Shown here one piece after another: positions 39,719-47,872 of a stretch of DNA of 64,000 bases (within the stretch, counting starts at the first letter, position 1; each line of letters starts with the position of its first letter). The stretch spans positions 4,216,001 through 4,280,000 of the forward strand of contig NZ_CP011131.1 in NCBI RefSeq assembly GCF_001442805.1, given 5' to 3'. The notes beneath the pieces are model-generated. The model was not told where the DNA came from and ran no database searches. It saw only the letters and a program-made list of their open reading frames with translations. Origin of the DNA: Lysobacter gummosus (GTDB lineage Bacteria; Pseudomonadota; Gammaproteobacteria; Xanthomonadales; Xanthomonadaceae). The translations under genes and the position numbers were made by a program.

Positions 39719-40986
39719 GGTTCTTCCTCTTCGGCGTGAATGCTGGACACGCGTCGTTTCATCAGCGCGCGCAGCGGCACGCGCAGCTCGTCCATCGCCG
39801 CGACCGCGGACTGGCCCAGCGAGTCGTCGCGGCACGGCAACATGGCTTCGGCGATGGGGATGCGCAGGTTGCAGGCTTCGTACAGTTCGCCCAGCGACAG
39901 TTCGTCGAGATCGCGCGCCAGCAGCCATTCGCCGCTCTCGGCGCGGCGCACCACGCTGATGTCGCCCAACTGGCCGAGCATCTGCTGGACCAGGGCGTCG
40001 GTGAGCATGGGTTCGAGTTGCTGGATGTCGTCGCTGTGCAGGCCGCGGCCGTCCTTGCGCGCCTCGTTGAAGCGCGCCAGCAGGCGCAGCAGGCCGTACA
40101 TCTCGAAGCCCAGCGGCAGGCGCATGGCTATGGGCTGATAGCGGAACGCGGCGATCGAAGAGGCCAGCGACGCGCCCAGCAACACCGCGATCCAGCTCAG
40201 GTAGATCCACAACAGGAAGATCGGCACGAAGGCGAGCGTGCCGTAGATCTTCGAATACGAGCCGAAGCTGCCCAGGTACAGTCCGATACCGCCCTTGACC
40301 ACCTCGAACAGCACCATCGCCAAGAACGCGCCGGCGACCGCGTGGCGCCACTTGACCGTGCGATGCGGCACGACCTTGTAGATCGCCGCGAACGCCAGCC
40401 ACTCCAGGCCCATCGGCGCGGCGCGCAGCAGCAGGCCTTCCAGCCAGCGGCCCGGTTCGGTCGAGAACACTTCCATGGCGAAAAAGCGCGCCGAGATCGC
40501 CAGGCTGGCCGCGGCCATCAGCGCGCCCAGGGTCAGCACGGTCCAGTAGACCAGGAAGCGCCCCAGCCGCGGCCGCGCCGAGGGCACGCGCCAGATCCGG
40601 TTGAACGCGGCTTCCACGCCGTTGAGGGTGATCAGCAGCGACACCACCAGCGCGATCACGCCGGCGGTGGTGAGCTGGCCGGCGTTGGCCGAGAACTGCT
40701 TGAGGTAACTCTCCACCGAGCGCGCCGCCGACGGCACGAAGTTGGAGAAGATGTAGTCGCTGAGGCGGTCGCTCCATTCGCTGAACATCGGGAACGCCGA
40801 CAACACGCCGAACACCACCATCGACAGCGGCACCAGCGCGAACACGGTGGTGTAGGACAGCGCGCCGGCGGCCTGGAACAGGTTGTCGTCCAGGAAGCGG
40901 CGGCTGAGGAAGCGAAAGAAGGTCGCCACGCGCGCACGGTCGCGCACGCGTTCGCTCCAGCGATAGATCGAGTCCAGTGGTTCCAT
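39715..40986 (-). CDS. YihY/virulence factor BrkB family membrane protein
   Basis: A 423-residue inner-membrane protein. It starts MEPLDSIYRWSERVRDRARV and has about six membrane helices between residues 40 and 290, including SYTTVFALVPLSMVVFGVLS and LAFVPIFLLWIYLSWIAVLL. A cytoplasmic C-terminal extension of about 130 residues follows. The family was once annotated as ribonuclease BN, which is now regarded as wrong; its role is unsettled. It heads the minus-strand operon with the TlpA-like and acyP genes. Confidence 0.88.
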   Translation of the reverse strand: MEPLDSIYRWSERVRDRARVATFFRFLSRRFLDDNLFQAAGALSYTTVFALVPLSMVVFGVLSAFPMFSEWSDRLSDYIFSNFVPSAARSVESYLKQFSANAGQLTTAGVIALVVSLLITLNGVEAAFNRIWRVPSARPRLGRFLVYWTVLTLGALMAAASLAISARFFAMEVFSTEPGRWLEGLLLRAAPMGLEWLAFAAIYKVVPHRTVKWRHAVAGAFLAMVLFEVVKGGIGLYLGSFGSYSKIYGTLAFVPIFLLWIYLSWIAVLLGASLASSIAAFRYQPIAMRLPLGFEMYGLLRLLARFNEARKDGRGLHSDDIQQLEPMLTDALVQQMLGQLGDISVVRRAESGEWLLARDLDELSLGELYEACNLRIPIAEAMLPCRDDSLGQSAVAAMDELRVPLRALMKRRVSSIHAEEEEP

Positions 40987-41047
40987 CCGGCGCAGGTTAA
41001 CCGATGGGGTGTGGGGGCGGTATTCATGGGGGCGTGGGTGCGGCGGT

Positions 41048-41098
41048 GCGCCCTCATCCGGCGCTTCGCGCCACCTTCTCCCGCCAGCGGGGTGAGCG
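41048..41098. repeat. CCGGCGCTTCGCGCC-type dispersed repeat
   Basis: CCCTCATCCGGCGCTTCGCG then CCACCTTCTCCCGCCAGCGG, a short palindromic unit of a kind widely dispersed in proteobacterial intergenic DNA. It occupies the 257-bp divergent gap between the YihY and wrbA genes, with a nearby CGAACGC/GCGTTCG palindrome at about 41137-41158. Confidence 0.5.
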
Positions 41099-41243
41099 GG
41101 CGCTGCTTGCGAGCCATCGGCTCGCGCGTCCGCGAACGCCCGAACGCTATGCGTTCGGGCCGGGGTCGGACCGAGGGCCACCATGGGCCACAAGCCCCCG
41201 CCCGCCGCATTCCTCTATCCTTCGCAGCGCAAAGGAGAATTCG

Positions 41244-41837
41244 ATGACCGAAGTTCTGGTGCTTTACTACAGCCGCGGCGGATCGGTGGCGCGGCTGGCG
41301 AAGCAGATCGCGCGCGGGATCGGCGAAGTCGCCGGGGTCAGCGCGCGCCTGCGCAGCGTGCCGCCGGTGGCGGCGGTGACCCAGACCGCGGCGCCGCCGG
41401 AACCCGAGGACGGCGCGCCCTACGTGGAAGCGCGCGATCTGACCGAATGCGCGGCGCTGGTGCTCGGCAGCCCCACCCGCTTCGGCAACATGGCCGCGCC
41501 GGTCAAGCACTGGCTCGACGGCCTGGGCGCGCAATGGGCCAGCGGCACCCTGGTCGGCAAACCGGCGGCGGTGTTCACCTCCACCGCGACCCAGCACGGC
41601 GGCCAGGAATCGACCCTGCTGACGATGATGGTCCCGCTGCTGCACCACGGCTGCGTGATCGTCGGCATTCCCTACACCGAGCCCGCGCTCAGCCACACCC
41701 GCGGCGGCGGCACGCCCTACGGCGCCAGCCACGTCGCCGGCAGCCAGGACGATCCGCAGCTCAGCGACGACGAAGCCACGCTGGCACGCGCGCTCGGCCG
41801 CCGCGTCGCCGAGCTGACCGCCAAGGTGAGCCGTTGA
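41244..41837 (+). CDS. wrbA: NAD(P)H:quinone oxidoreductase, WrbA type
   Basis: A 197-residue flavodoxin-fold protein. The FMN-binding loop is YYSRGGSVARLAKQIARG; WrbA signatures include GSPTRFGNMAAPVKHWLDG and FTSTATQHGGQESTLLTM. It catalyses two-electron reduction of quinones, protecting against oxidative stress. The ATG at 41244 has AAGGAG 6 bp upstream. It overlaps the downstream DUF2069 gene by 4 bp (TTGA), a frequent pairing in this bacterial family. Confidence 0.94.
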   Translation: MTEVLVLYYSRGGSVARLAKQIARGIGEVAGVSARLRSVPPVAAVTQTAAPPEPEDGAPYVEARDLTECAALVLGSPTRFGNMAAPVKHWLDGLGAQWASGTLVGKPAAVFTSTATQHGGQESTLLTMMVPLLHHGCVIVGIPYTEPALSHTRGGGTPYGASHVAGSQDDPQLSDDEATLARALGRRVAELTAKVSR

Positions 41838-42199
41838 ACGCGCCCGTGCCGGCCCGGCCGCCGCGACCGCGCGCGGACTGGGTGCTGCTGGCCGCGCTGC
41901 TGGCGCTGACCGCGCTGTTCGGCCTGTGGTACGTGCTGCCGGGTCGGCATCTGCTCGCCGGCCTGAGCGTGTTCATGGCGCCGCCGGGGCTGCTGGCCCT
42001 CGGCGTCTCCCTGCGCAGCCGCCTGGCCGCGTACTGGGCGGGCGTGCTCGCCCTGTTCTGGTTCTGCCACGGCGTCATGCTGGCCTGGTCGTCGCCGGCC
42101 GAGCGCGGCTATGCCTGGATCGAACTGGCGCTGGCGCTGGTGGTGATCTTCGCCGCCAACCTGGCCGGGGTGAAAGCGCGCTTCGGCAAGAAAACCTGA
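41834..42199 (+). CDS. DUF2069 membrane protein
   Basis: A 121-residue protein with four hydrophobic segments (WVLLAALLALTALFGLWYVL; LLAGLSVFMAPPGLLALG; AYWAGVLALFWFCHGVML; ELALALVVIFAANLAG) and a basic end. It matches DUF2069 in size and topology; its function is unknown. The TTG start overlaps the wrbA stop (TTGA), so it is coupled to wrbA. Confidence 0.8.
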   Translation: MNAPVPARPPRPRADWVLLAALLALTALFGLWYVLPGRHLLAGLSVFMAPPGLLALGVSLRSRLAAYWAGVLALFWFCHGVMLAWSSPAERGYAWIELALALVVIFAANLAGVKARFGKKT

Positions 42200-42299
42200 G
42201 CCGCCGCCCGCCCCGCTTCGCCATACGCGAACGAACGGCCTGCGCTACGCCGCCAACGCGCGTAACGCCCGCGGTGCCCGGCCACGCCGCCGTCGGGCC

Positions 42300-42305
42300 T
42301 ATAAT
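42300..42305 (+). promoter_or_regulatory. -10 element ahead of the asparaginase gene
   Basis: A consensus TATAAT lies 35 bp before the ATG at 42340. No good -35 is seen at 16-18 bp upstream, so activity may depend on an activator or on other contacts. Confidence 0.4.
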
Positions 42306-42339
42306 TCCGTCCTCCCCAGCTACACGCGAACTCATCGAG

Positions 42340-42825
42340 ATGGATCAGCTCTGCATCGTCACCACCGGCGGCACCATCGACAAGATCTACTTCGACGACA
42401 AGTCGGACTACCAGATCGGCGAACCGCAGATCGGCCGCATTCTCGATGAGCTGGGCGTGGCCTTCCGCTACAGCGTGATCCCGATCATCCGCAAGGACTC
42501 GCTGCATATCACCGCCAGCGACCGCGAGCTGATCCGCGCCGCGATCGCGGCCCAGGACGCGCAGCATGTGCTGGTCACCCACGGCACCGACAGCATGGTC
42601 GAGACCGCCAAGGTGCTGGCCACGATCCCGAACAAGACCATCGTGCTGACCGGCGCGCTCAATCCGGCGCGTTTTCGCGGCTCCGACGCCGAGTTCAACA
42701 TCGGCACCGCGGTCGGCGCGGTGCAGTCGCTGCCGGCCGGCGTGTACATCGCCATGAACGGGCGCATCTGGGACCCGGCCAAGGTCCGCAAGAACGTCGA
42801 AGCCAACCGCTTCGAAGCGATCTGA
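42340..42825 (+). CDS. Single-domain asparaginase-like protein
   Basis: A 161-residue protein equal to only the N-terminal domain of L-asparaginase (normally about 330 residues). It keeps both catalytic threonine motifs: VTTGGTIDKIY near residue 10 and VTHGTDSMVETAKVL near residue 88. A Lys in NKTIVLTGALNP is also kept. The C-terminal domain is absent, and the sequence after the stop shows no continuation in another frame. Short forms occur in xanthomonads, so it is probably an intact small family member rather than a broken gene. Activity is unproven. Confidence 0.75.
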   Translation: MDQLCIVTTGGTIDKIYFDDKSDYQIGEPQIGRILDELGVAFRYSVIPIIRKDSLHITASDRELIRAAIAAQDAQHVLVTHGTDSMVETAKVLATIPNKTIVLTGALNPARFRGSDAEFNIGTAVGAVQSLPAGVYIAMNGRIWDPAKVRKNVEANRFEAI

Positions 42826-43023
42826 CGACGCCGCCGATCGCGGCCGCGGCCCAGCTGCCGCAATCGGCAAACCACGATGTGTCGCCGCGCACGGCTTGCA
42901 GGCCGTGCGCCGGTTCGCCGACGCGGTCGCGCATTGGGTGGCACATCGATTGGGCAATTCGCCTTTGCTGCGGCGCCCGATCGATTAGCATCAGGGGCTT
43001 GTCCTACTGTTGCGGTGATCTTC

Positions 43024-43692
43024 ATGCGTCGATTCGTACCGGCCCTGACGGTGTCTGCCCTGGCCTTGTGCACGCTGGCCGCCTGCCAGAAGCCAGCCGA
43101 ACCCGCCCAGTCCGCCCCCGCGGCGCAGACCGACACCGGCAAGGCGCCCGCCCGCCAGCCCGTCGCCGCCGCGCCCAATCCGCTCGAACCGCCCGAGCGC
43201 GTGCTGCGCAACGACGCCATCGGCTACGACGGCTTCAACGGCACCACCGAGGCCGGCACCGTCAGCGCCAAGTTCGGCAGCGACGCGCCGACCATCCGCG
43301 GCGCCTGGGGCGGCGAGATGAAAGACAACAACAGCCAGCGTCCCGACGCCAAGTGCTACCTGCTGTATCCGGTGCGCGGCGCGATCACCCACCAGTACGG
43401 CTTCCTGATGGGCAGCGACGGCCTGGCCGGCATCGATGTGTACGACCCGAAGGCGCTGGCGCCCGGCGGCGGCCACATCGGCATGAGCATCGACGAGATC
43501 AACCAGGCCTACGCCGGCAAGGTCAAGCAAGTGCCCAACCCCAGCTTCGAAGGCGCCGCCTTCCTGCAGGTCGCCCCGCCCGACGGCAAGGACACGCAGC
43601 TGACGTTCGAAACCGACGCGCTGGGTAATGTCACCAACTGGCGCATCGCCAAGCGCGCCGCGCTGGAGCCGAACGAAAGCTGCACGCGCTGA
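43024..43692 (+). CDS. Hypothetical lipoprotein
   Basis: A 222-residue lipoprotein: signal with lipobox TLAAC, a Pro/Ala/Gln-rich linker to about residue 60, and a compact domain with GYDGFNGTTEAGTVSAKFG, GGGHIGMSIDEINQAYAG and a C-terminal NESC. Two cysteines in the mature domain may form a disulfide. The family is not recognised. It is convergent with the first M28 peptidase and shares a bidirectional terminator with it. Confidence 0.7.
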   Translation: MRRFVPALTVSALALCTLAACQKPAEPAQSAPAAQTDTGKAPARQPVAAAPNPLEPPERVLRNDAIGYDGFNGTTEAGTVSAKFGSDAPTIRGAWGGEMKDNNSQRPDAKCYLLYPVRGAITHQYGFLMGSDGLAGIDVYDPKALAPGGGHIGMSIDEINQAYAGKVKQVPNPSFEGAAFLQVAPPDGKDTQLTFETDALGNVTNWRIAKRAALEPNESCTR

Positions 43693-43866
43693 GCTAACCC
43701 TCCTCGCCGGCTGAGCCTGGTCGGCCGATCCGAACCAGCTGCGCGGCCTCGCGCGGCTGCCTCGCCCGATCGCAGCGCCATGCACCGCATGCGCATTGCT
43801 GGCGGGCCAATTTCGCGGGCACGCGCGTCCGCGATCCAATGTCCACGCCTGGCCACCGCCGATAAC

Positions 43867-43904
43867 AAACGCACGCCGCGCGCATGGCGCGGCGTGCGTT
43901 TTTC
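43867..43904. terminator. Bidirectional terminator
   Basis: A perfect 15-bp stem AAACGCACGCCGCGC/GCGCGGCGTGCGTTT around GCATG, followed by TTTTTCTCG on the plus strand and by GTTAT on the minus strand. It serves the lipoprotein gene (+) and the M28 peptidase gene (-). Confidence 0.85.
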
Positions 43905-43944
43905 TCGTAACTCATCCGGGTCGGGGTGGGACGAGCGGCGCGAC

Positions 43945-45216
43945 TCAGTTGGCGGATGTTTTGCCGACCTCGCCCAGGAACGCCAGGCCCAGCTTGGCGA
44001 ACGGCACGCTCGCTGTGGCGCTCTGACCCACCGTCGCCAAGGTGTCGTTAGCGGTGTGGACCTGTTGCAGGTACTGGCCGCTGGCGTTGCCGCCCTCGAA
44101 ATACATCGCCGCCGGATAGCCCGCGCTGGTCCACGAGGCATGGTCGGAGCAACCGTAAGAACAGGTGTAATCGCCAAGACGCATGCTGCCGCCGAGGTAG
44201 GTCGAGAACAGATCCCGCAGCAATTTCTGCAGGTTGGCGTTGGAATAATCGCTGATCACGCGCACGTCCGGCGCGGTGGCGGTGCGGTAGTTGGTCATAT
44301 CCAGCTGCAACACGCCGACCACATTGACGCCGCGGCTCTTGAAATCATTGGCGATCGCGTTGGAACCGCGCAGGCCGACCTCTTCCGCCGCATAGCCCAT
44401 CACCTTGATGGTGCGCTGCGGCTTGTAACCGCTGGACAGGGCGATACGCAGCACTTCGGTCAGGGTCGCGATGCCGGAGGCGTCGTCGTCGGCGCCGGGC
44501 GCGCGCATGAACTCGCCGCTGCCGCTGTTGGAGATCGAATCCAGGTGTGCGCCGAGCACCACCACTTCGTCGGGCCGCTCATTGCCGCGGATGGTCAGGA
44601 TCACCGACGGCTGCTGGCCGCAGTTGCTGCAAGCGGTGAACAATTCGGTGCTGACGTCGCTGCGGCCGGCGCCGAGTTCGGCCCAGCGATCGCGGACCCA
44701 GAGCGCAGCCTTGCGCCCGTAGCTGGACCCCGCGTAGCGATTAGGCCAATTGGTGGACATCGCCTTGATGCTGGCGAGGATGTTGGCTTCCTTGACCTGG
44801 CTCAGCCATGGCGCGACCGTGGCCTGGTTGTCGATCGCATAGTCGGCGAAGGCGATGTTCATCGCCTGCACGCTGCGGTCGTTGCGCATGAACGCCTCGG
44901 CTTCGGCGCGGGTGTCGAACGCGAAATAGCCGCCGCAACGCCGCTCTTTCTCGTGCACATGGCGCGACAGGTCGGTGAGCTCATGCGCTTTGAGCTCCGA
45001 CACCATCAGCGGCGCGCCAGTGACGCCGATACGGGCCGTGGCGTTGCGGGCAAGCGTGCTCAAACCCGCGTCGTGGGTCTGGCGCGAAGTCACTACGTAC
45101 ACCGGCTTGAACGGATCGGGCTGCCCGGCGGCGCTTTGCGCAAAGGCCGGAGCGAACGCCGATGCGCATGCCGCCAGCGATGCCAGGGAAAGGGACAACA
45201 AGACAGTACGTTGCAC
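43945..45216 (-). CDS. Secreted M28 aminopeptidase, no P domain
   Basis: A 423-residue secreted zinc aminopeptidase. It has a signal peptide (LLSLSLASLAACASAFA), an N-terminal prodomain with SRHVHEKERRCGGYFAF, then the M28 domain. Zinc-site motifs are GAHLDSIS, GADDDASG, AAEEVGLRGS and SDHASW. The C-terminus is at FAKLGLAFLGEVGKTSAN with no accessory domain, unlike its neighbour. The GTG start at 45216 has AAGGAG 7 bp upstream. It is a close paralogue of 45564-47225, probably from tandem duplication. Confidence 0.9.
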   Translation of the reverse strand: MQRTVLLSLSLASLAACASAFAPAFAQSAAGQPDPFKPVYVVTSRQTHDAGLSTLARNATARIGVTGAPLMVSELKAHELTDLSRHVHEKERRCGGYFAFDTRAEAEAFMRNDRSVQAMNIAFADYAIDNQATVAPWLSQVKEANILASIKAMSTNWPNRYAGSSYGRKAALWVRDRWAELGAGRSDVSTELFTACSNCGQQPSVILTIRGNERPDEVVVLGAHLDSISNSGSGEFMRAPGADDDASGIATLTEVLRIALSSGYKPQRTIKVMGYAAEEVGLRGSNAIANDFKSRGVNVVGVLQLDMTNYRTATAPDVRVISDYSNANLQKLLRDLFSTYLGGSMRLGDYTCSYGCSDHASWTSAGYPAAMYFEGGNASGQYLQQVHTANDTLATVGQSATASVPFAKLGLAFLGEVGKTSAN

Positions 45217-45470
45217 GGCCGGACTCCTTCCAAAATGGGTTCGCGCGCAGGCGACTGCCCGCGGCTTGGACGCGGCACCTGAGCGAGCGGGCGCATCGGT
45301 GTCGGCGGATACAGGCTAAAAGCGCGCGCCGGGGCGCGCGGCCGGAAATTCACCGCACGGCGCGGCGCACGCGTGATGGCTGTCGTGGGCGGTGGAAAAT
45401 CAGACGAGTCCTAATCGAACATCGCCGCCGCGGCATGGGCTGCGCGCCAGCAACCGTCTTGCCGGCCCGC
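45217..45470. other. Intergenic region between the two M28 genes
   Basis: With the following terminator this makes a 347-bp gap. It holds the upstream region of the first M28 gene; a GCGCGCCGGGGCGCGC palindrome lies near 45323-45338. I see no gene and no clear promoter consensus. Confidence 0.45.
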
Positions 45471-45498
45471 AAGAAAAACCCCGGCACAGGGCCGGGGT
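45471..45498 (-). terminator. Terminator of the M28-P-domain gene
   Basis: Minus strand: stem ACCCCGGC/GCCGGGGT around CCTGT followed by TTTTTCTT, about 65 bp past the stop. The same CCCCGGC-stem type is used after several genes of this island. Confidence 0.8.
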
Positions 45499-45563
45499 CG
45501 CGAAGGTGTTCGCCAAGTGCTGAACACGCCGGCGGACCGCGACAGACGCGACCCGCCGCGCGA

Positions 45564-47225
45564 TCAGAAGGTGATGCTCCAGGTGTCGATACGGCCGACG
45601 TCGTTGTTGGCGTTGTCGTTGACCCGCAGCTTCCACACGCCGTTGAGCGGCTCGCTGGACAAGTTGAAGGTGAAGGTGCCGCTGACGTTGTCGGCGCTGC
45701 CGCCGGTGCGGTTGTGGATGTTGTAGAGCGAACCGTCCGGCGCGACCAGATCGACCTTCAGATCGCCCTTGTAGGTGTGGATGATGCTGACCGAAACGCT
45801 GGCGCTGGTCGGCGCGTTGCCGGTGCGGCCGGACACCGTGATCGGGCTGTCCACCGTGGCGTTGTCGTTGATCGCAACGTCGGTGCCGTTGCTGTAGGTC
45901 TGGGTGCCCGGACCCGGTCCCGGGCCGGTGCCGGCGGTCTTGCCCAGCTCGCCGAGGAAGGCCAGGCCGAGCTTGGCGAACGGCACGCTGTTGGCCGCCG
46001 AGTTGCTCATGTTCGCCATCGTGTCCGACGGCGAATGGATATACGGCGAATAGCCGCCGCTGGAGGTGCCGCCTTCGAAGTAGATCGCCGCCGGGAAGCC
46101 CGCCGAGGTCCACGACGCGTGATCGGAACAACCATAGCCGCAGGTGTAGGTGCCCAGGGTGCCGCCGAGGTAGGTCGAGTGCAGATCGCGCAGGAACTGT
46201 TGCAGCGCCGAGTTGGAGTAGTCGGTGACCAGACGCACCGGGTTCGGGCCGGTGGTGCGGTAGTTGGTCATGTCCAGCTGCAACACGCCGACCACGTTGA
46301 CGCCGCGGTTCTTGAAATCGTTGGCGATCGCATTGGAACCGCGCAGGCCCACCTCTTCCGCCGCATAGCCCATGAACTTGATCGTGCGCTTGGGCTTGTA
46401 GCCGCTGGCCAGGGCCACCCGCACCACTTCGGTCAAGGTCGCGATGCCCGACGCGTCGTCGTCGGCGCCCGGTGCGTTCATCGCATCGCCGCTGCCGCTG
46501 CTGGAGATCGAGTCAAGATGCGCGCCCAGCACGACCACTTCGTTCGGCAGTTCGCTGCCCTGGATGGTCAGGATCGCCGACGGTTGGGTCGAGCAGTTGG
46601 TGCAGCCGGTGTAGAGCTCGGCGCTGACGTCGCTGCGGCCGTTGGCGAGCGAGAGCCAGTTGTCCTTGATCCAGGTCGCCGAAGTGCGGCCATGAGTGGA
46701 GGCGTAGTAACGGTTCGGATATTGCGTGGACAGATGGTTGATGGTGCCGCGGATGTTGGCCTCGGCGACCTGGCTCAACCACGGGGTGACCGTGGCCTGG
46801 TTATCGACGGTGTAGGTCGCGAACGTGTTGTTCATCGCCTCCACGCTGCGCTCGCTGCGCACGAAGGCTTCCGCCTCTTCGCGGCTGTCGAAGGCGACGA
46901 AGCCGCCGCAGCGCTTTTCCTTCTCGTGCACGTGACGGGTGACGTCGGTGAGCTGATGGGTCTTGAGCTCGGCGATGACCAGCTTGTCGCCGGCACGGTT
47001 GCTGACGCCGCTGGCGCTCTTGGCCAGCGTCTGCACGCCGGCGTCGAAGGTCGCGCGCGAGGTCACGATGTAGACGGGCTTGAACGGATCGTCGGTCGCG
47101 TCGGCCGGGCGTGCATGGTCGTGGCCATGGCTTTGTGCGAGGGCGGGCGATACGGCGGCGGCCAGGGCGAGTGCAAGCAGGGCCGGAACGAACTTCACGG
47201 GCGTAGAGGCGAGGTGCGGATTCAC
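45564..47225 (-). CDS. Secreted M28 aminopeptidase with C-terminal P domain
   Basis: A 553-residue protein: signal peptide (FVPALLALALAAAVSPALAQ), prodomain with TRHVHEKEKRCGGFVAF, M28 catalytic domain (GAHLDSIS, GADDDASG, AAEEVGLRGS, SDHASW), a Gly/Pro linker (GTGPGPGPGTQ), then a proprotein-convertase P domain with [20 protein letters not shown] and C-terminus WSITF. It probably cleaves N-terminal residues from extracellular peptides; the P domain may aid folding or secretion. The start is GTG at 47225 with GGAG 8 bp upstream. It lacks the PKD domain of its neighbours. Confidence 0.92.
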   Translation of the reverse strand: MNPHLASTPVKFVPALLALALAAAVSPALAQSHGHDHARPADATDDPFKPVYIVTSRATFDAGVQTLAKSASGVSNRAGDKLVIAELKTHQLTDVTRHVHEKEKRCGGFVAFDSREEAEAFVRSERSVEAMNNTFATYTVDNQATVTPWLSQVAEANIRGTINHLSTQYPNRYYASTHGRTSATWIKDNWLSLANGRSDVSAELYTGCTNCSTQPSAILTIQGSELPNEVVVLGAHLDSISSSGSGDAMNAPGADDDASGIATLTEVVRVALASGYKPKRTIKFMGYAAEEVGLRGSNAIANDFKNRGVNVVGVLQLDMTNYRTTGPNPVRLVTDYSNSALQQFLRDLHSTYLGGTLGTYTCGYGCSDHASWTSAGFPAAIYFEGGTSSGGYSPYIHSPSDTMANMSNSAANSVPFAKLGLAFLGELGKTAGTGPGPGPGTQTYSNGTDVAINDNATVDSPITVSGRTGNAPTSASVSVSIIHTYKGDLKVDLVAPDGSLYNIHNRTGGSADNVSGTFTFNLSSEPLNGVWKLRVNDNANNDVGRIDTWSITF

Positions 47226-47772
47226 GAATGGCGCTCCAGGTTCGGCGTCGTCGGCAGATGCTCCGGCATCGGCGCTAGGACGCGGGGTGATGGGAAAACG
47301 ATCGCAGGGTGCGATCGCCGGAGGACTAGCTGCGCGTGAAAGCGGCGCCGAAACGTGCGTGGGGAAAACGATCCGAGGCGCCCGGTGTTCGACCCTAATC
47401 GCGCGCTACCGCATCAACAAGCCACAACCGGTGCGAGCGCACATTCGCGTTCGTGACTTGAGTCATGCAACCGCGCAGTAAACGATTACGGTGCGCACAC
47501 GCATGCAGGCCGGCCTCTTCGGCCCGCGAAAACTCCTGAATTTTCCGGGTTTCGGCGCTGGAAACACGATGCACATCGCGCACTGCGATGATGCGCCGCA
47601 CGTCGCGGATTGATGGATGGCTTTCGCGATGGCGGCGTGGATCAGTCCACCATGGTTGACCGGAAAGCGGCGGCATCGCCTTATGTTTTCGATAGCATCG
47701 CGTGAATCTTCGTGAGCCGCAGGGCCTGTGCATGCCTGCGCTCGCGATGCCGTCGCGATCGCGGCAACCCTC
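47226..47772. other. Long upstream region of the M28-P-domain gene
   Basis: About 550 bp with no credible gene. It is slightly less GC-rich than the coding DNA. Short palindromes such as CGATCGCAGGGTGCGATCG near 47300-47318 and a GAAAACGATC repeat at about 47292 and 47366 are visible. No consensus promoter was convincing. Long upstream regions like this recur ahead of most genes in the island and may hold activator sites. Confidence 0.45.
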
Positions 47773-47805
47773 AAAAACGAACGCCCCCGGCCGAAGCCGG
47801 GGGCG
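47773..47805 (-). terminator. Terminator of the M14 carboxypeptidase gene
   Basis: Minus strand: 10-bp stem CGCCCCCGGC/GCCGGGGGCG around TTCG, then TTCGTTTTTGA. It lies about 70 bp past the stop. Confidence 0.8.
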
Positions 47806-47872
47806 CGTTGTCGTTCTCAGCCGATCGCGACCGGCATGCGCCCGCCGCGGCTGCGGCCAAAGCGCAACGACC

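Noticed and set aside
39718..40777. Upstream extension of the TlpA-like frame through the YihY gene
   Set aside because: It is out-of-frame YihY sequence; the ATG at 39718 with ATGA overlap and a signal/lipobox directly after it is the clear start.
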